Assembly (NCBI RefSeq): GCF_010435965.1
Contig: NZ_JAAGAA010000005.1
Span: 124,001 to 188,000 of the forward strand
DNA length: 64,000 bases
Reading direction: 5' to 3'
Source of the DNA: Crenobacter caeni
GTDB lineage: Bacteria; Pseudomonadota; Gammaproteobacteria; Burkholderiales; Chromobacteriaceae
Shown here: piece by piece, positions 19,876 to 29,949 of the stretch
Layout: the number at the start of each line of letters is the position of its first letter
How positions within the stretch are numbered: position 1 is the first letter of the stretch
Made by a program: the position numbers and the translations under genes
Notes under the pieces: model-generated
The model's database searches: none
Told to the model about the DNA's origin: nothing
What the model saw: only the letters and a program-made list of their open reading frames with translations

Positions 19876-22176
19876 ATGAAATCCAAAACGCTCGTTGCCG
19901 CGCTCGCGCTGGCGTTCGCCGCCGCCGGCGCCCACGCCGACGGCAGTTTCGTGATCAAGGACATCCGGGTCGAAGGGCTGCAGCGTACCGAACCGGGCAC
20001 GGTGTTCAGCTACCTCCCCGTCAAGGTCGGCGACACCTTCGACCAGCAAAAGGCGTCCGAGGCGATCAAGTCGCTGTTCGCGACCGGCTTCTTCAACGAC
20101 GTGCGTGTCGAGCACGAGGGTGACGTGGTGATCGTCGCCGTATCCGAACGCCCGGTGGTCGCGCAGCTGACCGTCGACGGCGCCAAGGAATTCGACAAGG
20201 AACAACTGAAGAAGGCGCTGAAGGAAAACGGCCTCGCCGACGGGCGCATCTTCGACCAGGCGCTGCTCGACCAGGCGGTGCAGGAACTCAAGCGCCAGTA
20301 CTACAGCCGCGGCAAATACTCGGTCGAGATCTCGCCGACCGTCACCCGCCTCGACCGCAACCGCGTCGCGGTGCGGCTGGACATCACCGAAGGCGTGACC
20401 GCCAAAATCCGCTCGATCAACATCGTCGGCGCGCGCGACTTCGACCAGGACACGCTGCTCGAGGAGTTCTCGCTCGCGCCGTCCGGCTGGATGAGCTGGA
20501 TCGCGCGCGACGACCAGTACTCCAAGCAGAAGCTGTCGGCCGACCTCGAGAAGCTCAAGGCCTTCTACCAGAATCAGGGTTACGCCGAATTCAATATCGA
20601 GTCGACGCAGGTGTCGATCAGCGCGGACAAGCAGGACGTCTACCTGACCGTCAACGTCACCGAGGGCAAACCGTTCAAGGTCGGCAAGACCAAGCTGGCG
20701 GGCGACCTCAAGGTGCCCGAGGCGGACCTGCTGCCGCTGGTGACGGTGAAGGAGGGCGAATTGTTCGCCCGCGAGAAGGTCAACGACACCGTCGCCGCGA
20801 TCTCCGACAAGCTGGGCGCCGAAGGCTACGCGTTTGCCAACGTCAACGTGGTGCCGGAACTCGACCGCGAGCGCCAGGTGGTCGGGCTGACCTTCTTCGT
20901 CGACCCGGGCCGCAAGACCTATGTACGCCGCGTGAGCATCGCCGGTAACACCCGCACCCGCGACGAGGTGATCCGCCGCGAACTGCGCCAGCTCGAAGCC
21001 GCACCCTACGATTCGGCGGCGATCAAGCGCAGCAAGGAACGCCTCGAGCTGCTCGGCTACTTCGACACCGTCAACATCGAGACGCCGCCGGTGGCCGAGA
21101 CCGCCGACCAGGTCGACATGAACATCTCGGTCAAGGAGCGCCCGACCGGCAGCATCCAGGCCGGTGTCGGCTTCGTGCAGGGCGAAGGCCTGCAGCTGTC
21201 CGCCTCGGTGTCGCAAAGCAACGTGTTGGGTTCGGGCAAGTCGGTCGCCGTCGCCTTCTCCAACGGCAAATCGAACAAGCAGGCGTCGATCTCGTTCACC
21301 GACCCGTACTTCACGCCGGACGGCGTGAGTCTGGGTTACGACCTCTACCACCGCGTGTACGACCCGGACGCGGTCGACCAGAGCCGCTACAAGAGCAAGA
21401 CCACCGGTTTCGGCCTGCGCATGGGCGTGCCGCTGACCGAGTACGACCGTGTGAATCTTGGCCTTGGTGCGGAAAACACCAAGCTCACCCTGTTCGACGA
21501 CAGCCCGAACCGCTACAAGGAGTTCGTCGAGGAGTACGGCTCGGACAACACCACGCTGACCGGTAGCGCCAGCTGGGGTCGCGACACCCGTGACAGTGCG
21601 CTTTGGCCGACCCGCGGCGGCGTACTCGGCACCCGCCTGGAGGCGGGCCTGCCCGGCGGCGACATCCAGTTCTACCGTGTCACCGGCAACGCGACCTGGT
21701 TCTACCCGCTGTCCAAGACTTTCGTGCTGGCGACCAGTGCCGAGGCGGGCTTCGTCAACGGTTACGGCAAGACGCCGGACGTGCCGTTCTTCCAGAACTT
21801 CTACCTGGGCGGTATCGGCTCGGTGCGCGGCTTCGACAATGGCTCGTTGGGCCCAAGCGCCGACGACGACAACGACGGCGAGACCGATTACCTCGGCGGT
21901 ACCCGCAAGGTCAACGGCAGCGTCGAGTTGCTGTTCCCGTTCCCGGGCATGAAGGACAACCGCTCGGTGCGCACCAGCGTGTTCTTCGACGCGGGTACCG
22001 TGTGGGACCCGAAGGAAGCCGGCGGTGCGTCCGACTACCTGCGTTACTCGACCGGCTTGGCGCTGGCGTGGCTGTCGCCGGTCGGCCCGATGAAGTTCAG
22101 TTACGCGTTCCCGCTGAAGAAGGAAGAGGGCGACAAGCTGCAGCGCTTCCAGTTCACGCTGGGAACCGTGTTCTAA
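19876..22176 (+). CDS. bamA: Outer membrane protein assembly factor BamA
   Basis: Central component of the BAM machine inserting beta-barrel proteins. MKSKTLVAALALAFAAAGAHA is a clear signal peptide; the mature part has five POTRA domains (to about residue 420) and a 16-strand barrel. The barrel has VRGF (in GSVRGFDNGSLG) of the lid loop and ends in FTLGTVF with a terminal phenylalanine typical of outer-membrane proteins. Length is 766 residues. It lies seven bases after rseP and 15 before skp. Confidence 0.97.
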   Translation: MKSKTLVAALALAFAAAGAHADGSFVIKDIRVEGLQRTEPGTVFSYLPVKVGDTFDQQKASEAIKSLFATGFFNDVRVEHEGDVVIVAVSERPVVAQLTVDGAKEFDKEQLKKALKENGLADGRIFDQALLDQAVQELKRQYYSRGKYSVEISPTVTRLDRNRVAVRLDITEGVTAKIRSINIVGARDFDQDTLLEEFSLAPSGWMSWIARDDQYSKQKLSADLEKLKAFYQNQGYAEFNIESTQVSISADKQDVYLTVNVTEGKPFKVGKTKLAGDLKVPEADLLPLVTVKEGELFAREKVNDTVAAISDKLGAEGYAFANVNVVPELDRERQVVGLTFFVDPGRKTYVRRVSIAGNTRTRDEVIRRELRQLEAAPYDSAAIKRSKERLELLGYFDTVNIETPPVAETADQVDMNISVKERPTGSIQAGVGFVQGEGLQLSASVSQSNVLGSGKSVAVAFSNGKSNKQASISFTDPYFTPDGVSLGYDLYHRVYDPDAVDQSRYKSKTTGFGLRMGVPLTEYDRVNLGLGAENTKLTLFDDSPNRYKEFVEEYGSDNTTLTGSASWGRDTRDSALWPTRGGVLGTRLEAGLPGGDIQFYRVTGNATWFYPLSKTFVLATSAEAGFVNGYGKTPDVPFFQNFYLGGIGSVRGFDNGSLGPSADDDNDGETDYLGGTRKVNGSVELLFPFPGMKDNRSVRTSVFFDAGTVWDPKEAGGASDYLRYSTGLALAWLSPVGPMKFSYAFPLKKEEGDKLQRFQFTLGTVF

Positions 22177-22191
22177 GCAAGGAGAGGCCAG

Positions 22192-22674
22192 ATGAAAAAG
22201 CATGTGCTGCTGCTCATGGCCGCGCTGGGCGCGGCGATGCCGGCACTGGCGGCCGAGTTCAAGTTCGGCTACGTGAAGATCGAGCGCATCTACAGCGAAT
22301 CGGCGCCGGCGCAGGCCGCGCAGAAGAAGCTCGAGCGCGAATTCGCGCCACGCGAGACCGAGCTCAAGCGGATGGCGGAGCGTGCGAAGGCCCTGCAGGC
22401 GCAGCTTGGCAAGAAGGCGGACGAGGCGACACGGCGCGCGCAGGAGCGCGAGCTCTCCGCGCTCGAGCGCGAGTACCAGGCCAAGCTGCGCGAATTCCGC
22501 GACGATTTGAACCAGCGCCGCAACGAGGAGTTCGCGTCTGTGCAGGAGCGGGCCAACCGCATCGTGCGCCAGATCGCCGAGCGCGAGCAGTACGACCTGA
22601 TCCTGCAGGACGCGGTCTACGTGAACCCCAAGCTCGACATCACGCCCAGGGTGCTCAAGGAACTCGAACGCTGA
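22192..22674 (+). CDS. skp: Periplasmic chaperone Skp/OmpH
   Basis: Trimeric jellyfish-like chaperone that keeps unfolded outer-membrane proteins soluble on the way to BamA. The 160-residue product has a signal peptide (MKKHVLLLMAALGAAMPALA), then KFGYVKIERIYSESAPAQ and a long charged coiled coil (about 40-120) forming the tentacles. AGGAGAGG precedes the start. The stop codon lies in a 13-bp tandem duplication. Confidence 0.93.
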   Translation: MKKHVLLLMAALGAAMPALAAEFKFGYVKIERIYSESAPAQAAQKKLEREFAPRETELKRMAERAKALQAQLGKKADEATRRAQERELSALEREYQAKLREFRDDLNQRRNEEFASVQERANRIVRQIAEREQYDLILQDAVYVNPKLDITPRVLKELER

Positions 22675-22697
22675 GCGGCCTTTATGAGCGGCCTTTA
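22672..22697 (+). repeat. 13-bp tandem duplication across the skp stop codon
   Basis: TGAGCGGCCTTTA occurs twice in direct succession (22672-22684 and 22685-22697). The first T-G-A is the skp stop. The second copy is noncoding. Confidence 0.95.
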
Positions 22698-22709
22698 TTC
22701 GTGACCACA

Positions 22710-22755
22710 GCCCGCCATTGGCGGGCTTAACAGCGAGAGCCGACGCAAGTCGGCT
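22710..22755 (+). promoter_or_regulatory. Two hairpins between skp and lpxD
   Basis: GCCCGCC-ATT-GGCGGGC (22710-22726) and AGCCGAC-GCAA-GTCGGCT (22738-22755) stand in the only sizeable gap of the bamA-lpxB block. Only short T runs follow, so they look like mRNA stability or translation elements rather than terminators. Confidence 0.55.
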
Positions 22756-22767
22756 TTGTTGCGCAAG

Positions 22768-23823
22768 ATGAAACTGACCGAAATCATCGCCGCCCTGGGC
22801 GGCGAACTCATGGGGGACGACCGCGAGGTCGCACGCCTCGCGCCGCTCGCAGGCGCCGGCGCAGGCGAAATTACCTTTCTCGCCAACCCCAAGTACCGCA
22901 AGGACCTCGACGCGTCGGACGCCTCGTGCGTGATCGTGCGCGAGGACATGCAAGAGGCCGCCGCGCGGGCTGGGCGCAGCCTGATCGTGGCCGCCAACCC
23001 CTACCTGTACTTTGCGCGCGTCGCCGCCTTGCTGAACCCGGCGCCCGAGGCGCAGGGCGGTGTTCACCCGAGTGCGGTGGTCGACGAGACGGCTTGCATC
23101 GCGGCGTCCGCCGAGATCGGCGCCAATGTGGTGATCGGGGCGCGTGCCGTCATCGGCGAGCGCTGCCGCCTCCTGCCCGGTGCCGTCGTCGGCGACGGCG
23201 TGAGCATCGGCGACGACACCACGCTCTACGCCAACGTGACGGTCTACCATGGCTGCGTGATCGGCTGTCGCGTCGGCATCCACTCGGGTTCCGTGATCGG
23301 CGCCGACGGCTTCGGTCTCGCCTGGGACAAGGACCACTGGTTCAAGATCCCGCAGACCGGCCGCGTGGTGATCGAGGACGACGTCGAAATCGGCGCCAAC
23401 ACCACCATCGACCGCGGCGCGCTCGCCGATACCGTGATCCGCCGCGGCGCCAAGATCGACAACCTGGTGCAGATCGCGCACAACTGCGAGATCGGCGAAC
23501 ACACCGCGATCGCCGGCTGCACCGGCATCGCCGGGTCGACCCGCGTCGGCGCGCGCTGCACGCTGGGCGGCGCGGTGATGATGGTCGGCCATATCGAGAT
23601 TGCCGACGGCACCCATATCGGCGGCGGCACGCTGGTTTCCAAGTCGATCAAGAAACCCGACAACTACGCGTCGAGCTACCCGATGTCGACCGCCAAAGAG
23701 TGGATGGCCAACGCCGTCCACCTGCGCCACCTGGACGCGCTCGCCAGCCGCATCAAGTCGCTCGAGAAGCGTCTGGCTGCCGAGCCGGCCCCCACTACAT
23801 CGCAACAAGGAAAAGAACAATGA
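22768..23823 (+). CDS. lpxD: UDP-3-O-acyl-glucosamine N-acyltransferase
   Basis: Third step of lipid A synthesis, adding a hydroxyacyl chain from ACP to UDP-3-O-acyl-glucosamine. The 351 residues have the N-terminal uridine-binding domain ([16 protein letters not shown]) and a left-handed beta helix of hexapeptide repeats (about 105-300), with the [13 protein letters not shown] motif where the catalytic histidine resides. No good ribosome site precedes ATG 22768; TTG 22756 directly after a hairpin is the alternative. It overlaps fabZ by ATGA. Confidence 0.95.
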   Translation: MKLTEIIAALGGELMGDDREVARLAPLAGAGAGEITFLANPKYRKDLDASDASCVIVREDMQEAAARAGRSLIVAANPYLYFARVAALLNPAPEAQGGVHPSAVVDETACIAASAEIGANVVIGARAVIGERCRLLPGAVVGDGVSIGDDTTLYANVTVYHGCVIGCRVGIHSGSVIGADGFGLAWDKDHWFKIPQTGRVVIEDDVEIGANTTIDRGALADTVIRRGAKIDNLVQIAHNCEIGEHTAIAGCTGIAGSTRVGARCTLGGAVMMVGHIEIADGTHIGGGTLVSKSIKKPDNYASSYPMSTAKEWMANAVHLRHLDALASRIKSLEKRLAAEPAPTTSQQGKEQ

Positions 23824-24269
23824 ACGAAGCCGTGACCATCGACGTGCGCGAGATCATGCGCCACCTGCCGCACCGCTACCCCTTCTTGCTGGTCGACCGC
23901 GTGGTCGACTTCGAGGCGAACACCCGCATCCGCGCGATCAAGAACGTGACCATCAACGAGCCGTTCTTCGTCGGCCATTTCGCCGACTACCCGGTGATGC
24001 CGGGCGTCTTGATCATCGAGGCGCTGGCGCAGGCGGCCGGCATCCTGTCGATCAAGAGCGCGGGCGGCCGCGCCGAAAACGAGCTGTATTTCTTCGTCGG
24101 CATCGACAACGCGCGCTTCAAGCGCCAGGTGGTGCCGGGCGACCAGCTCGTGTTCGAGGTCGAGCAGCTGCAGGCCAAGCGCGGCATCGCCAAGTACAGC
24201 GCGCGCGCGCTGGTCGACGGCCAGGTCGCGTGCGAGGCCGAGATCATGTGCGCGAAGCGGGAGGTGTAA
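23820..24269 (+). CDS. fabZ: 3-hydroxyacyl-ACP dehydratase FabZ
   Basis: Hot-dog fold dehydratase of fatty acid elongation, competing with LpxA/LpxD for 3-hydroxyacyl-ACP. The 149-residue product has the active-site histidine H53 ([10 protein letters not shown]) and glutamate E67 ([10 protein letters not shown]). ATGA overlap with lpxD and a two-base gap to lpxA couple its synthesis to the lipid A enzymes, which fits the shared substrate. Confidence 0.97.
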   Translation: MNEAVTIDVREIMRHLPHRYPFLLVDRVVDFEANTRIRAIKNVTINEPFFVGHFADYPVMPGVLIIEALAQAAGILSIKSAGGRAENELYFFVGIDNARFKRQVVPGDQLVFEVEQLQAKRGIAKYSARALVDGQVACEAEIMCAKREV

Positions 24270-24271
24270 GC

Positions 24272-25045
24272 ATGGCCATCCACCCGACAGCGATCGTCGA
24301 CGCGCGCGCCAAGATCGCCGACGACGTCGAGATCGGCGCGTACTCGATCATCGGCCCGGACGTCGAGATCGGCGCCGGCAGCTGGGTCGGCCCGCACGTG
24401 GTGATCGAGGGGCATACCCGCATCGGCCGCGGCAACCGCATCTTCCAGTTCTGCTCGCTGGGTGCCGCCCCGCAGGACAAGAAGTACGCGGGCGAGCCGA
24501 CCCGCCTCGAGATCGGTGACAACAACACCATCCGCGAATTCTGCACCTTCAACCTGGGCACCGCGCAGGACATCGGCGTCACCCGCGTCGGCGACGACAA
24601 CTGGATCATGGCCTACGTGCACCTCGCGCACGACTGTCAGGTCGGCAACAAGACCATCTTCGCCAACAACACCACGCTGGCGGGCCATGTGCACGTCGGC
24701 GACTGGGTGATCCTGGGTGGCTTCACCAGCGTGCACCAGTTCACCGTGATCGGCGAGCACGCGATGACCGCGTTCGCCAGCGCCGTGACGCAGGACGTGC
24801 CGCCGTTCGTGATGGCAGCCGGCAACCGCGCCGAGCCTGCGGGCATCAACAGCGAAGGCCTCAAGCGCCGCGGCTTCTCGCCCGAGGCGATCCGTGCGGT
24901 GAAGAACGCGTACAAGGCACTGTACCGCAAGGGCCTGACGCTGGACGAGGCCAAGGCCGAGATCGGCGCATTGACGGCGGCCCAGCCGGAACTTGCCGCG
25001 TTCGACCGCTTCTTCGCGCAATCGGCGCGCGGGATCATCCGCTGA
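24272..25045 (+). CDS. lpxA: UDP-N-acetylglucosamine acyltransferase
   Basis: First step of lipid A synthesis. The 257 residues form a left-handed beta helix of hexapeptide repeats (from [20 protein letters not shown]) with the catalytic-histidine region [14 protein letters not shown] near residue 140, and a C-terminal helical domain from about 195. GGGAGGTGTAAGC precedes the start. Confidence 0.97.
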   Translation: MAIHPTAIVDARAKIADDVEIGAYSIIGPDVEIGAGSWVGPHVVIEGHTRIGRGNRIFQFCSLGAAPQDKKYAGEPTRLEIGDNNTIREFCTFNLGTAQDIGVTRVGDDNWIMAYVHLAHDCQVGNKTIFANNTTLAGHVHVGDWVILGGFTSVHQFTVIGEHAMTAFASAVTQDVPPFVMAAGNRAEPAGINSEGLKRRGFSPEAIRAVKNAYKALYRKGLTLDEAKAEIGALTAAQPELAAFDRFFAQSARGIIR

Positions 25046-25047
25046 CG

Positions 25048-26208
25048 ATGCCGCTCTTTGAGAAAGCGGGCGCGCTGAAGGTCGCGATGGTCGCGGGCGA
25101 GGCGTCCGGCGACGTGCTGGGCGCGCACCTGATCGACGCGATCCGCGCGCGGCACCCGCACGCCGAGTTCGCCGGCATCGGCGGGCCGCGCATGGTCGCG
25201 CGCGGCCTGAAGACGCAGGTGCCGCAGGAGCGCCTCGCGGTGCGCGGCTACCTCGAGGTGCTGCGCCGCCTGCCCGAACTGCTGGGCATCCGCCGCCGCC
25301 TGAAAAGGACGCTGATCGCCGAGCGCCCGCAGGTGTTCGTCGGCATCGACGCGCCGGACTTCAACCTGGGGCTTGAAAAAAAGCTCAAGGCAGCCGGCAT
25401 CCCGACCGTCCACTACGTGAGCCCGTCGGTGTGGGCGTGGCGGCCCGAGCGCGTCGCGCGCATCGGCGAGTCGGTATCGCGCATGCTGTGCCTGTTCCCG
25501 ATGGAGCCGCCGCTTTACGAGAAGTACGGCGTGCCGGTGACCTTCGTCGGCCATCCGCTCGCGCACGAGGTGCCGATGGTGCCCGACGCGCGCGCGATGC
25601 GCGAGCAACTGGGCTTGCCGCGGGAGGCGCCGGTGTTCGCGCTGTTGCCGGGCTCGCGGGTGTCCGAGCTCGACTACATGGCGCCGCCCTACCTTGCCGC
25701 CGCACGACTACTGCTGGCCGAGTTTCCCGACGCGACCTTCCTGGTGCCGCTGGCCACCCGCGCGACGATGGCGCGCTTTGACGAGATCGTCTCGCGCTGC
25801 AAGGCGCACGACTTGCCGATCAGGAAGCTGATCGGCCACGCGCAGATGGCGATGATCGCGAGCGACGTGGTGCTGGTCACCAGCGGCACGGCGACGCTGG
25901 AAGTCGCGCTGACCAAGCGGCCGATGGTGATCGCGTACAAGCTCTCTGCGCTGACCTACCGCATCGTCAAGCGCAAGATCCGCCTGCCGTGGGTCGGGCT
26001 GCCCAACATCCTCGCCGGCCGCTCGCTGGTACCGGAGCTGCTGCAGCACGACGCGACGCCCGAGAAGCTCGCCGCCGAAGTGTCGCGGATCTGGCACGAC
26101 AAGGCCTACCAGGCCGAGCTCAACGCCGAGTTCACCGCCTTGCACCAGAGCCTGCTCGCCGACACCGACCAGCTTGCCGCCGGCGCGGTGCTGGAGGTCG
26201 CCCGATGA
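25048..26208 (+). CDS. lpxB: Lipid A disaccharide synthase
   Basis: Glycosyltransferase (GT19) joining UDP-2,3-diacylglucosamine and lipid X at the inner-membrane face. The 386 residues include [13 protein letters not shown] near the N-terminus, [29 protein letters not shown] and the C-terminal [11 protein letters not shown] motif. It begins two bases after lpxA and overlaps rnhB by ATGA. Confidence 0.97.
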   Translation: MPLFEKAGALKVAMVAGEASGDVLGAHLIDAIRARHPHAEFAGIGGPRMVARGLKTQVPQERLAVRGYLEVLRRLPELLGIRRRLKRTLIAERPQVFVGIDAPDFNLGLEKKLKAAGIPTVHYVSPSVWAWRPERVARIGESVSRMLCLFPMEPPLYEKYGVPVTFVGHPLAHEVPMVPDARAMREQLGLPREAPVFALLPGSRVSELDYMAPPYLAAARLLLAEFPDATFLVPLATRATMARFDEIVSRCKAHDLPIRKLIGHAQMAMIASDVVLVTSGTATLEVALTKRPMVIAYKLSALTYRIVKRKIRLPWVGLPNILAGRSLVPELLQHDATPEKLAAEVSRIWHDKAYQAELNAEFTALHQSLLADTDQLAAGAVLEVAR

Positions 26209-26798
26209 GCGCCATCCTGATCGCCGGTGTGGACGAGGCGGGCAGGGGGCCGCTGGCCGGCAGCGTGGTCGCCGCCGCGGTCATCCTCGACCCCGCGCGG
26301 CCGATCGCGGGGCTCGCCGACTCCAAGAAGCTGTCCGAGGCGAAGCGCGACGCGTTGGCGCCCCTGATCCGCGAGCGCGCGCTCGCCTGGTGCGTCGCCG
26401 AGGCGAGCGCCGCCGAGATCGACACGCTGAACATCCTGCAGGCGACCATGCTGGCGATGCGGCGCACCGTCGAGGGCCTGAGCGTCACGCCCGGCGAAGT
26501 GCTGATCGACGGCAACCGCGTGCCCAAGGGCCTCTTGGTGCCCGCGCGCGCCATCGTCAAGGGCGACGCGCTGGAGCCTGCAATCTCGGCGGCGTCCATC
26601 CTCGCCAAGACGGTGCGCGACGCGCAGTTGCTGGCACTGGATGCGCGTCACCCCGGCTACGGTTTCGCCCGCCACAAGGGCTACCCGACGCCCGAGCACC
26701 TGGCGGCGATCGAGCGGCTGGGGGTCTTGCCCGAGCACCGCAAGAGTTTCGCGCCGGTGCGCCGCCTGCTGGATGCGGCGCAGGGGTCGCTGTTCTGA
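26205..26798 (+). CDS. rnhB: Ribonuclease HII
   Basis: Removes single ribonucleotides misincorporated in DNA and RNA of RNA-DNA hybrids. The 197 residues carry the DEDD active site: [13 protein letters not shown] supplies the first Asp and Glu, with further acidic residues in LIDGNRVP and [16 protein letters not shown]. It is the last enzyme of the lpx run and abuts the next gene with zero spacing (TGAATG). Confidence 0.97.
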   Translation: MSAILIAGVDEAGRGPLAGSVVAAAVILDPARPIAGLADSKKLSEAKRDALAPLIRERALAWCVAEASAAEIDTLNILQATMLAMRRTVEGLSVTPGEVLIDGNRVPKGLLVPARAIVKGDALEPAISAASILAKTVRDAQLLALDARHPGYGFARHKGYPTPEHLAAIERLGVLPEHRKSFAPVRRLLDAAQGSLF

Positions 26799-27287
26799 AT
26801 GCGCAAGCACTGTTTCGAGCCGGTCGTCGACGCGCATACCCGCGTGCTGGTGGTGGGCTCCTTGCCGGGCGACGCGTCGCTCTCTGCCGCCGAGTATTAC
26901 GCACACCCGCGCAACGCGTTCTGGCCGGTCATGGCCGCGCTGACAGCCAGCCCCGACCTTGCGGCCCGCCCTTATGCCGAGCGTCTGGCGTGTTTGCTCG
27001 CGCACGGGGTCGGCCTGTGGGACGTGGTCGGCAGCGCCAGGCGGTCGGGCAGCCTGGACGCGGCCTTGCGCGACGTCGAGGCCAACGATCTTGCCGCGCT
27101 GTGCGTGCGCCTGCCGGCGCTCGTCGCGGTCGCGTGCAACGGCGCGGCCGCGTACGCGCGTGCCCGGCGGCAGCTGGCCCAGACGATTCCCTGCATCGCG
27201 CTGCCGTCGACCAGCCCCGCGCACGCTCGCCCCTTCGCCGAAAAGCTCGCCGCGTGGCAGCAGGGGCTTGCCCCGCTGTTGGGCTAA
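26799..27287 (+). CDS. Probable DNA-deoxyinosine/uracil-type glycosylase
   Basis: A 162-residue protein of the uracil-DNA glycosylase superfamily, closest in motif layout to the hypoxanthine-DNA glycosylase branch (family 6). VLVVGSLPGDASL (about 15-27) is the first active-site motif, YYAHPRNAFWPVMA the substrate-pocket motif, and LPSTSPAHA the C-terminal motif. Its start directly follows the rnhB stop. Both proteins remove wrong nucleotides (ribonucleotides, deaminated bases), so joint expression would make sense. The exact substrate is inferred. Confidence 0.8.
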   Translation: MRKHCFEPVVDAHTRVLVVGSLPGDASLSAAEYYAHPRNAFWPVMAALTASPDLAARPYAERLACLLAHGVGLWDVVGSARRSGSLDAALRDVEANDLAALCVRLPALVAVACNGAAAYARARRQLAQTIPCIALPSTSPAHARPFAEKLAAWQQGLAPLLG

Positions 27288-27308
27288 TGCCTTCTGGAAT
27301 TGATTACA

Positions 27309-27330
27309 GGCAAATATTAATGTATTTGCC
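27309..27330. promoter_or_regulatory. 22-bp palindrome upstream of chemoreceptor gene
   Basis: GGCAAATA-N6-TATTTGCC, a perfect 8-bp inverted repeat in an AT-rich stretch, 82 bp before the chemoreceptor start. A TATAAT lies at 27354-27359 without a clear -35. It could be an operator or a weak bidirectional terminator. Confidence 0.55.
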
Positions 27331-27411
27331 CGGCTCGCTTCGGCGGCTATCTATATAATCCCCTTTAAATAATCAGGGTTTGCTGCAACGCAAGATAGAT
27401 AGGGGTCGCCT

Positions 27412-29508
27412 GTGAAAATCAACCAGCCTGTCACCCAGAACCGGGTGCCGTTTCCTGCAGAGTGTTATCTGGTCTCCAAGACCGACCTTAAAGGCGTCAT
27501 CACCTACGCCAACGACGCCTTTGTCGAGGTCAGCGGCTTTACCCGGGACGAGCTGATCGGCAAGAGCCACAACATCGTCCGCCACCCGGACATGCCGCCG
27601 CAGGCGTTTACCGATTTGTGGGCGACGGTGAAAACGGGGCATCCATGGCGCGGCCTCGTCAAGAACCGCTGCAAGAACGGTGACTATTACTGGGTCGAGG
27701 CCTTCGTCGTCCCGGTCAAGCGTGACGGGCAGGTGACCGGCTACATGTCGGTGCGCACGCCGCCGGCCGAAGCGGCGGTGGCCGACGCCGAAACCGCCTA
27801 CGCGCGGCTGCGCGCCGAGCCGAAGCGGCCCTTGCCCAGGCAGAAACGCTTCTGGTCCGACCTGGGCTTGAAGGCGCGGGTGTGGGGCGCGATGGGGGTG
27901 GTACTGCTGGTCTGTGCGGGAGCCGCCATGCAGGGCATTTTTACCCTCGAGCGCAACCAGCGCGAAATGGCTGGGTTGTACGAGCAGGAAATGCTCCCGG
28001 CGATGCAGGTAAGCCGGGTGATGTTCCTGCTCTCCGACAATCGCTCGCAGATGATGCTTGCGTTGCAGCACGACCCGGCTTCGGCCGCCGCGCCCCTGCA
28101 CGAGCACGAGGTCGGCATGCATGTGGAAGCCACGCTGGCCAACCGCGCCAAGATCAACGAGACGCTCAAGCAACTGGGCGAGCTGAAGTTGTCGGGTGAC
28201 GAGTTGCGCATGCTGGAGGCTTTCGCGACGACGCGCGAGCGCTTCTCCAAGGAGGGCATCAGCGTGATGCGCGATCTGGTCAAGGCCGGCCAGTTCGCCG
28301 AGGCGAACAAGGTGCTGCTGCAGAGCGTCAACCCGCTGTACGCGCAGATGCAAAAGGACGGACAGGCGCTGATCGATACCTTCAGCCACCATGCGAACGG
28401 ACGCTACGGGGAGGCAGCTGCCGCGAACGCCACCGCGCTTTGGCTGCAGCTGGGCGCACTATTGGGTGCGGTGCTGGTCGCGCTGATCTCGGGCCTCTTG
28501 CTGGCGCGCTCGATTGTCGTACCGATCCGCCGGGTGATGGGCTTCTTCGACCGCATCGCCGAAGGCAAGCTGACCGACCGCATCGAGATCGACGGCCGCA
28601 ACGAAACCGGCGTGCTGCTGGCGAACCTCGCGGTGATGCAGGCGACGCTCAAGGCGATGCTCGACGAAATCAACGCCAGTGCCCGCCAGATCAACGCGCG
28701 CTGCGCCTTGCTGGACACGCGTACCGACGAGGTGGTCACGCAGTCAAGCCAGCAGCAGGGCGACGCCGTCGCGGTCGCGGCGGTGACCGAAGAATTCACG
28801 CAGTCGGTGCAGGAGGTCGCGCACCACGCGGGCGACGCGGCCGCAGCGGCGCAGCGTACACTCGACCAGGTGCGGCAGACCCGCGAGAGCATCGGTCAGG
28901 GGATGGCCGCGACCGAGCGCGTGGTGGTCGCGGTGGATGCGTCCAGCCGCACCATCGAGCGTCTGAACCAGTCGATCGAGCGCATCGGCGACATGACGCA
29001 GGTGATCGCCGAGATCGCCAGCCAGACCAACCTGCTCGCGCTTAATGCCGCGATCGAGGCGGCGCGCGCGGGCGAGCAGGGGCGCGGCTTTGCGGTGGTC
29101 GCCGACGAAGTGAGGAAGCTTGCCGAGCGCACCACCACCTCGACCGGCGAGATCGGGCATACCGTCAAGGAGATCGAGCAGGTGACGCAGGAAGCGGTCG
29201 CGGCGATGGAGGAGGCGGTGCGCGAGGTCAATGCCGGCATCGGCGGCCTGCGCACGAGCGTGGGCGAGCTGGCCGGGGTGACCAGCGCGTCCGAGCAGGT
29301 GACGCAGATGGCCGAGCAGATTTCGGCGGCAGCCAGCCAGCAGGGCGTGGCCAGCGAGGATGTCGCGCAGAGCATGCAGCGGATCAGCCAGCTGATCGAA
29401 TCGAACACGCAGACCGTGCATCAGGCCAAGCACGAGGCCGACCAGGTGCGCGTGCAGGCGAAGGTGCTGCAAAAACTGATCGGCGAGTTCAAGCTGCACG
29501 AGCGTTAA
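27412..29508 (+). CDS. Aer-type PAS methyl-accepting chemotaxis protein
   Basis: Energy/redox-sensing chemoreceptor of the inner membrane. The 698 residues contain an N-terminal cytoplasmic PAS domain (about 10-120) with the Aer signature NIVRHPDMP and [14 protein letters not shown], a first membrane span (about 152-178), a periplasmic helical bundle, a second span (about 342-368), a HAMP domain and the signalling domain whose hairpin tip is [31 protein letters not shown]. The start is GTG, seven bases after AGGGG. There is no C-terminal methylation-enzyme pentapeptide. The periplasmic module makes it larger than E. coli Aer. Confidence 0.9.
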   Translation: MKINQPVTQNRVPFPAECYLVSKTDLKGVITYANDAFVEVSGFTRDELIGKSHNIVRHPDMPPQAFTDLWATVKTGHPWRGLVKNRCKNGDYYWVEAFVVPVKRDGQVTGYMSVRTPPAEAAVADAETAYARLRAEPKRPLPRQKRFWSDLGLKARVWGAMGVVLLVCAGAAMQGIFTLERNQREMAGLYEQEMLPAMQVSRVMFLLSDNRSQMMLALQHDPASAAAPLHEHEVGMHVEATLANRAKINETLKQLGELKLSGDELRMLEAFATTRERFSKEGISVMRDLVKAGQFAEANKVLLQSVNPLYAQMQKDGQALIDTFSHHANGRYGEAAAANATALWLQLGALLGAVLVALISGLLLARSIVVPIRRVMGFFDRIAEGKLTDRIEIDGRNETGVLLANLAVMQATLKAMLDEINASARQINARCALLDTRTDEVVTQSSQQQGDAVAVAAVTEEFTQSVQEVAHHAGDAAAAAQRTLDQVRQTRESIGQGMAATERVVVAVDASSRTIERLNQSIERIGDMTQVIAEIASQTNLLALNAAIEAARAGEQGRGFAVVADEVRKLAERTTTSTGEIGHTVKEIEQVTQEAVAAMEEAVREVNAGIGGLRTSVGELAGVTSASEQVTQMAEQISAAASQQGVASEDVAQSMQRISQLIESNTQTVHQAKHEADQVRVQAKVLQKLIGEFKLHER

Positions 29509-29517
29509 GCGCTGCGG

Positions 29518-29541
29518 CCCCGGCGGCGTTCGCCGCCGGGG
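29518..29541. other. GC-rich hairpin between convergent genes
   Basis: CCCCGGCGGCG pairs with CGCCGCCGGGG between the chemoreceptor gene and the convergent PhnA-domain gene. There is no T-run on either strand, so at best it is a weak terminator. Confidence 0.45.
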
Positions 29542-29545
29542 GGGC

Positions 29546-29761
29546 TTACCCCTTCTTCAGGAAGCAGGTCTTCAGCATCAGGCCCTTGATCTTGTCGTTG
29601 CGGCACTCGACATGCTCGTCGTCGTCCTCGCTGACGCGGATGTTCTTGAACACGGTGCCGCGCTTGATCACTGCCGACGAACCCTTGACCTTCAGGTCCT
29701 TGATCACCGTTACCGTGTCGCCGCTTTGCAGCAGGTTGCCGTTGCTGTCACGAATGTCCAT
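29546..29761 (-). CDS. PhnA-domain (YjdM-like) protein
   Basis: A 71-residue protein equal to the C-terminal PhnA domain of YjdM. It is a small SH3-like barrel seen in DSNGNLLQSGDTVTVIKDLK and KRGTVFKNIRVSEDDDEHVE. The N-terminal zinc ribbon found in full-length YjdM is absent. Despite the name, YjdM is not needed for phosphonate use and its role is unknown. A TATAAT-like -10 lies on the minus strand about 35 bp upstream (29792-29797). Confidence 0.85.
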   Translation of the reverse strand: MDIRDSNGNLLQSGDTVTVIKDLKVKGSSAVIKRGTVFKNIRVSEDDDEHVECRNDKIKGLMLKTCFLKKG

Positions 29762-29949
29762 TGTCTTTGCCTCGGGAGTTGTTGAGGCTTCATTATAAAT
29801 AAGAGCGGTGGACTTTACGGGTTATTAGTCTATTTAGTTATATTTTATGCGCGGCGGGCAGGGCGGACGCTTGCCGCATGGTCCGGAGCGGACAGTGCGG
29901 GGGCGTTTGCCTTATCATGCCGGCCTGTCCTTGAAACGCGGGAACCCTC

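Noticed and set aside
19837..23820. A 1327-codon open frame antisense to bamA, skp and lpxD, and similar long antisense frames over infB, pnp and valS
   Set aside because: In very GC-rich DNA with strong third-position bias, antisense frames stay open by chance. Their products are rich in His, Asp and Arg with no family features and no ribosome sites, and the plus-strand genes are certain.
29518..29541. Strong terminator between the chemoreceptor and PhnA-domain genes
   Set aside because: The stem is excellent but neither strand has a T-run, so it is listed only as a hairpin.
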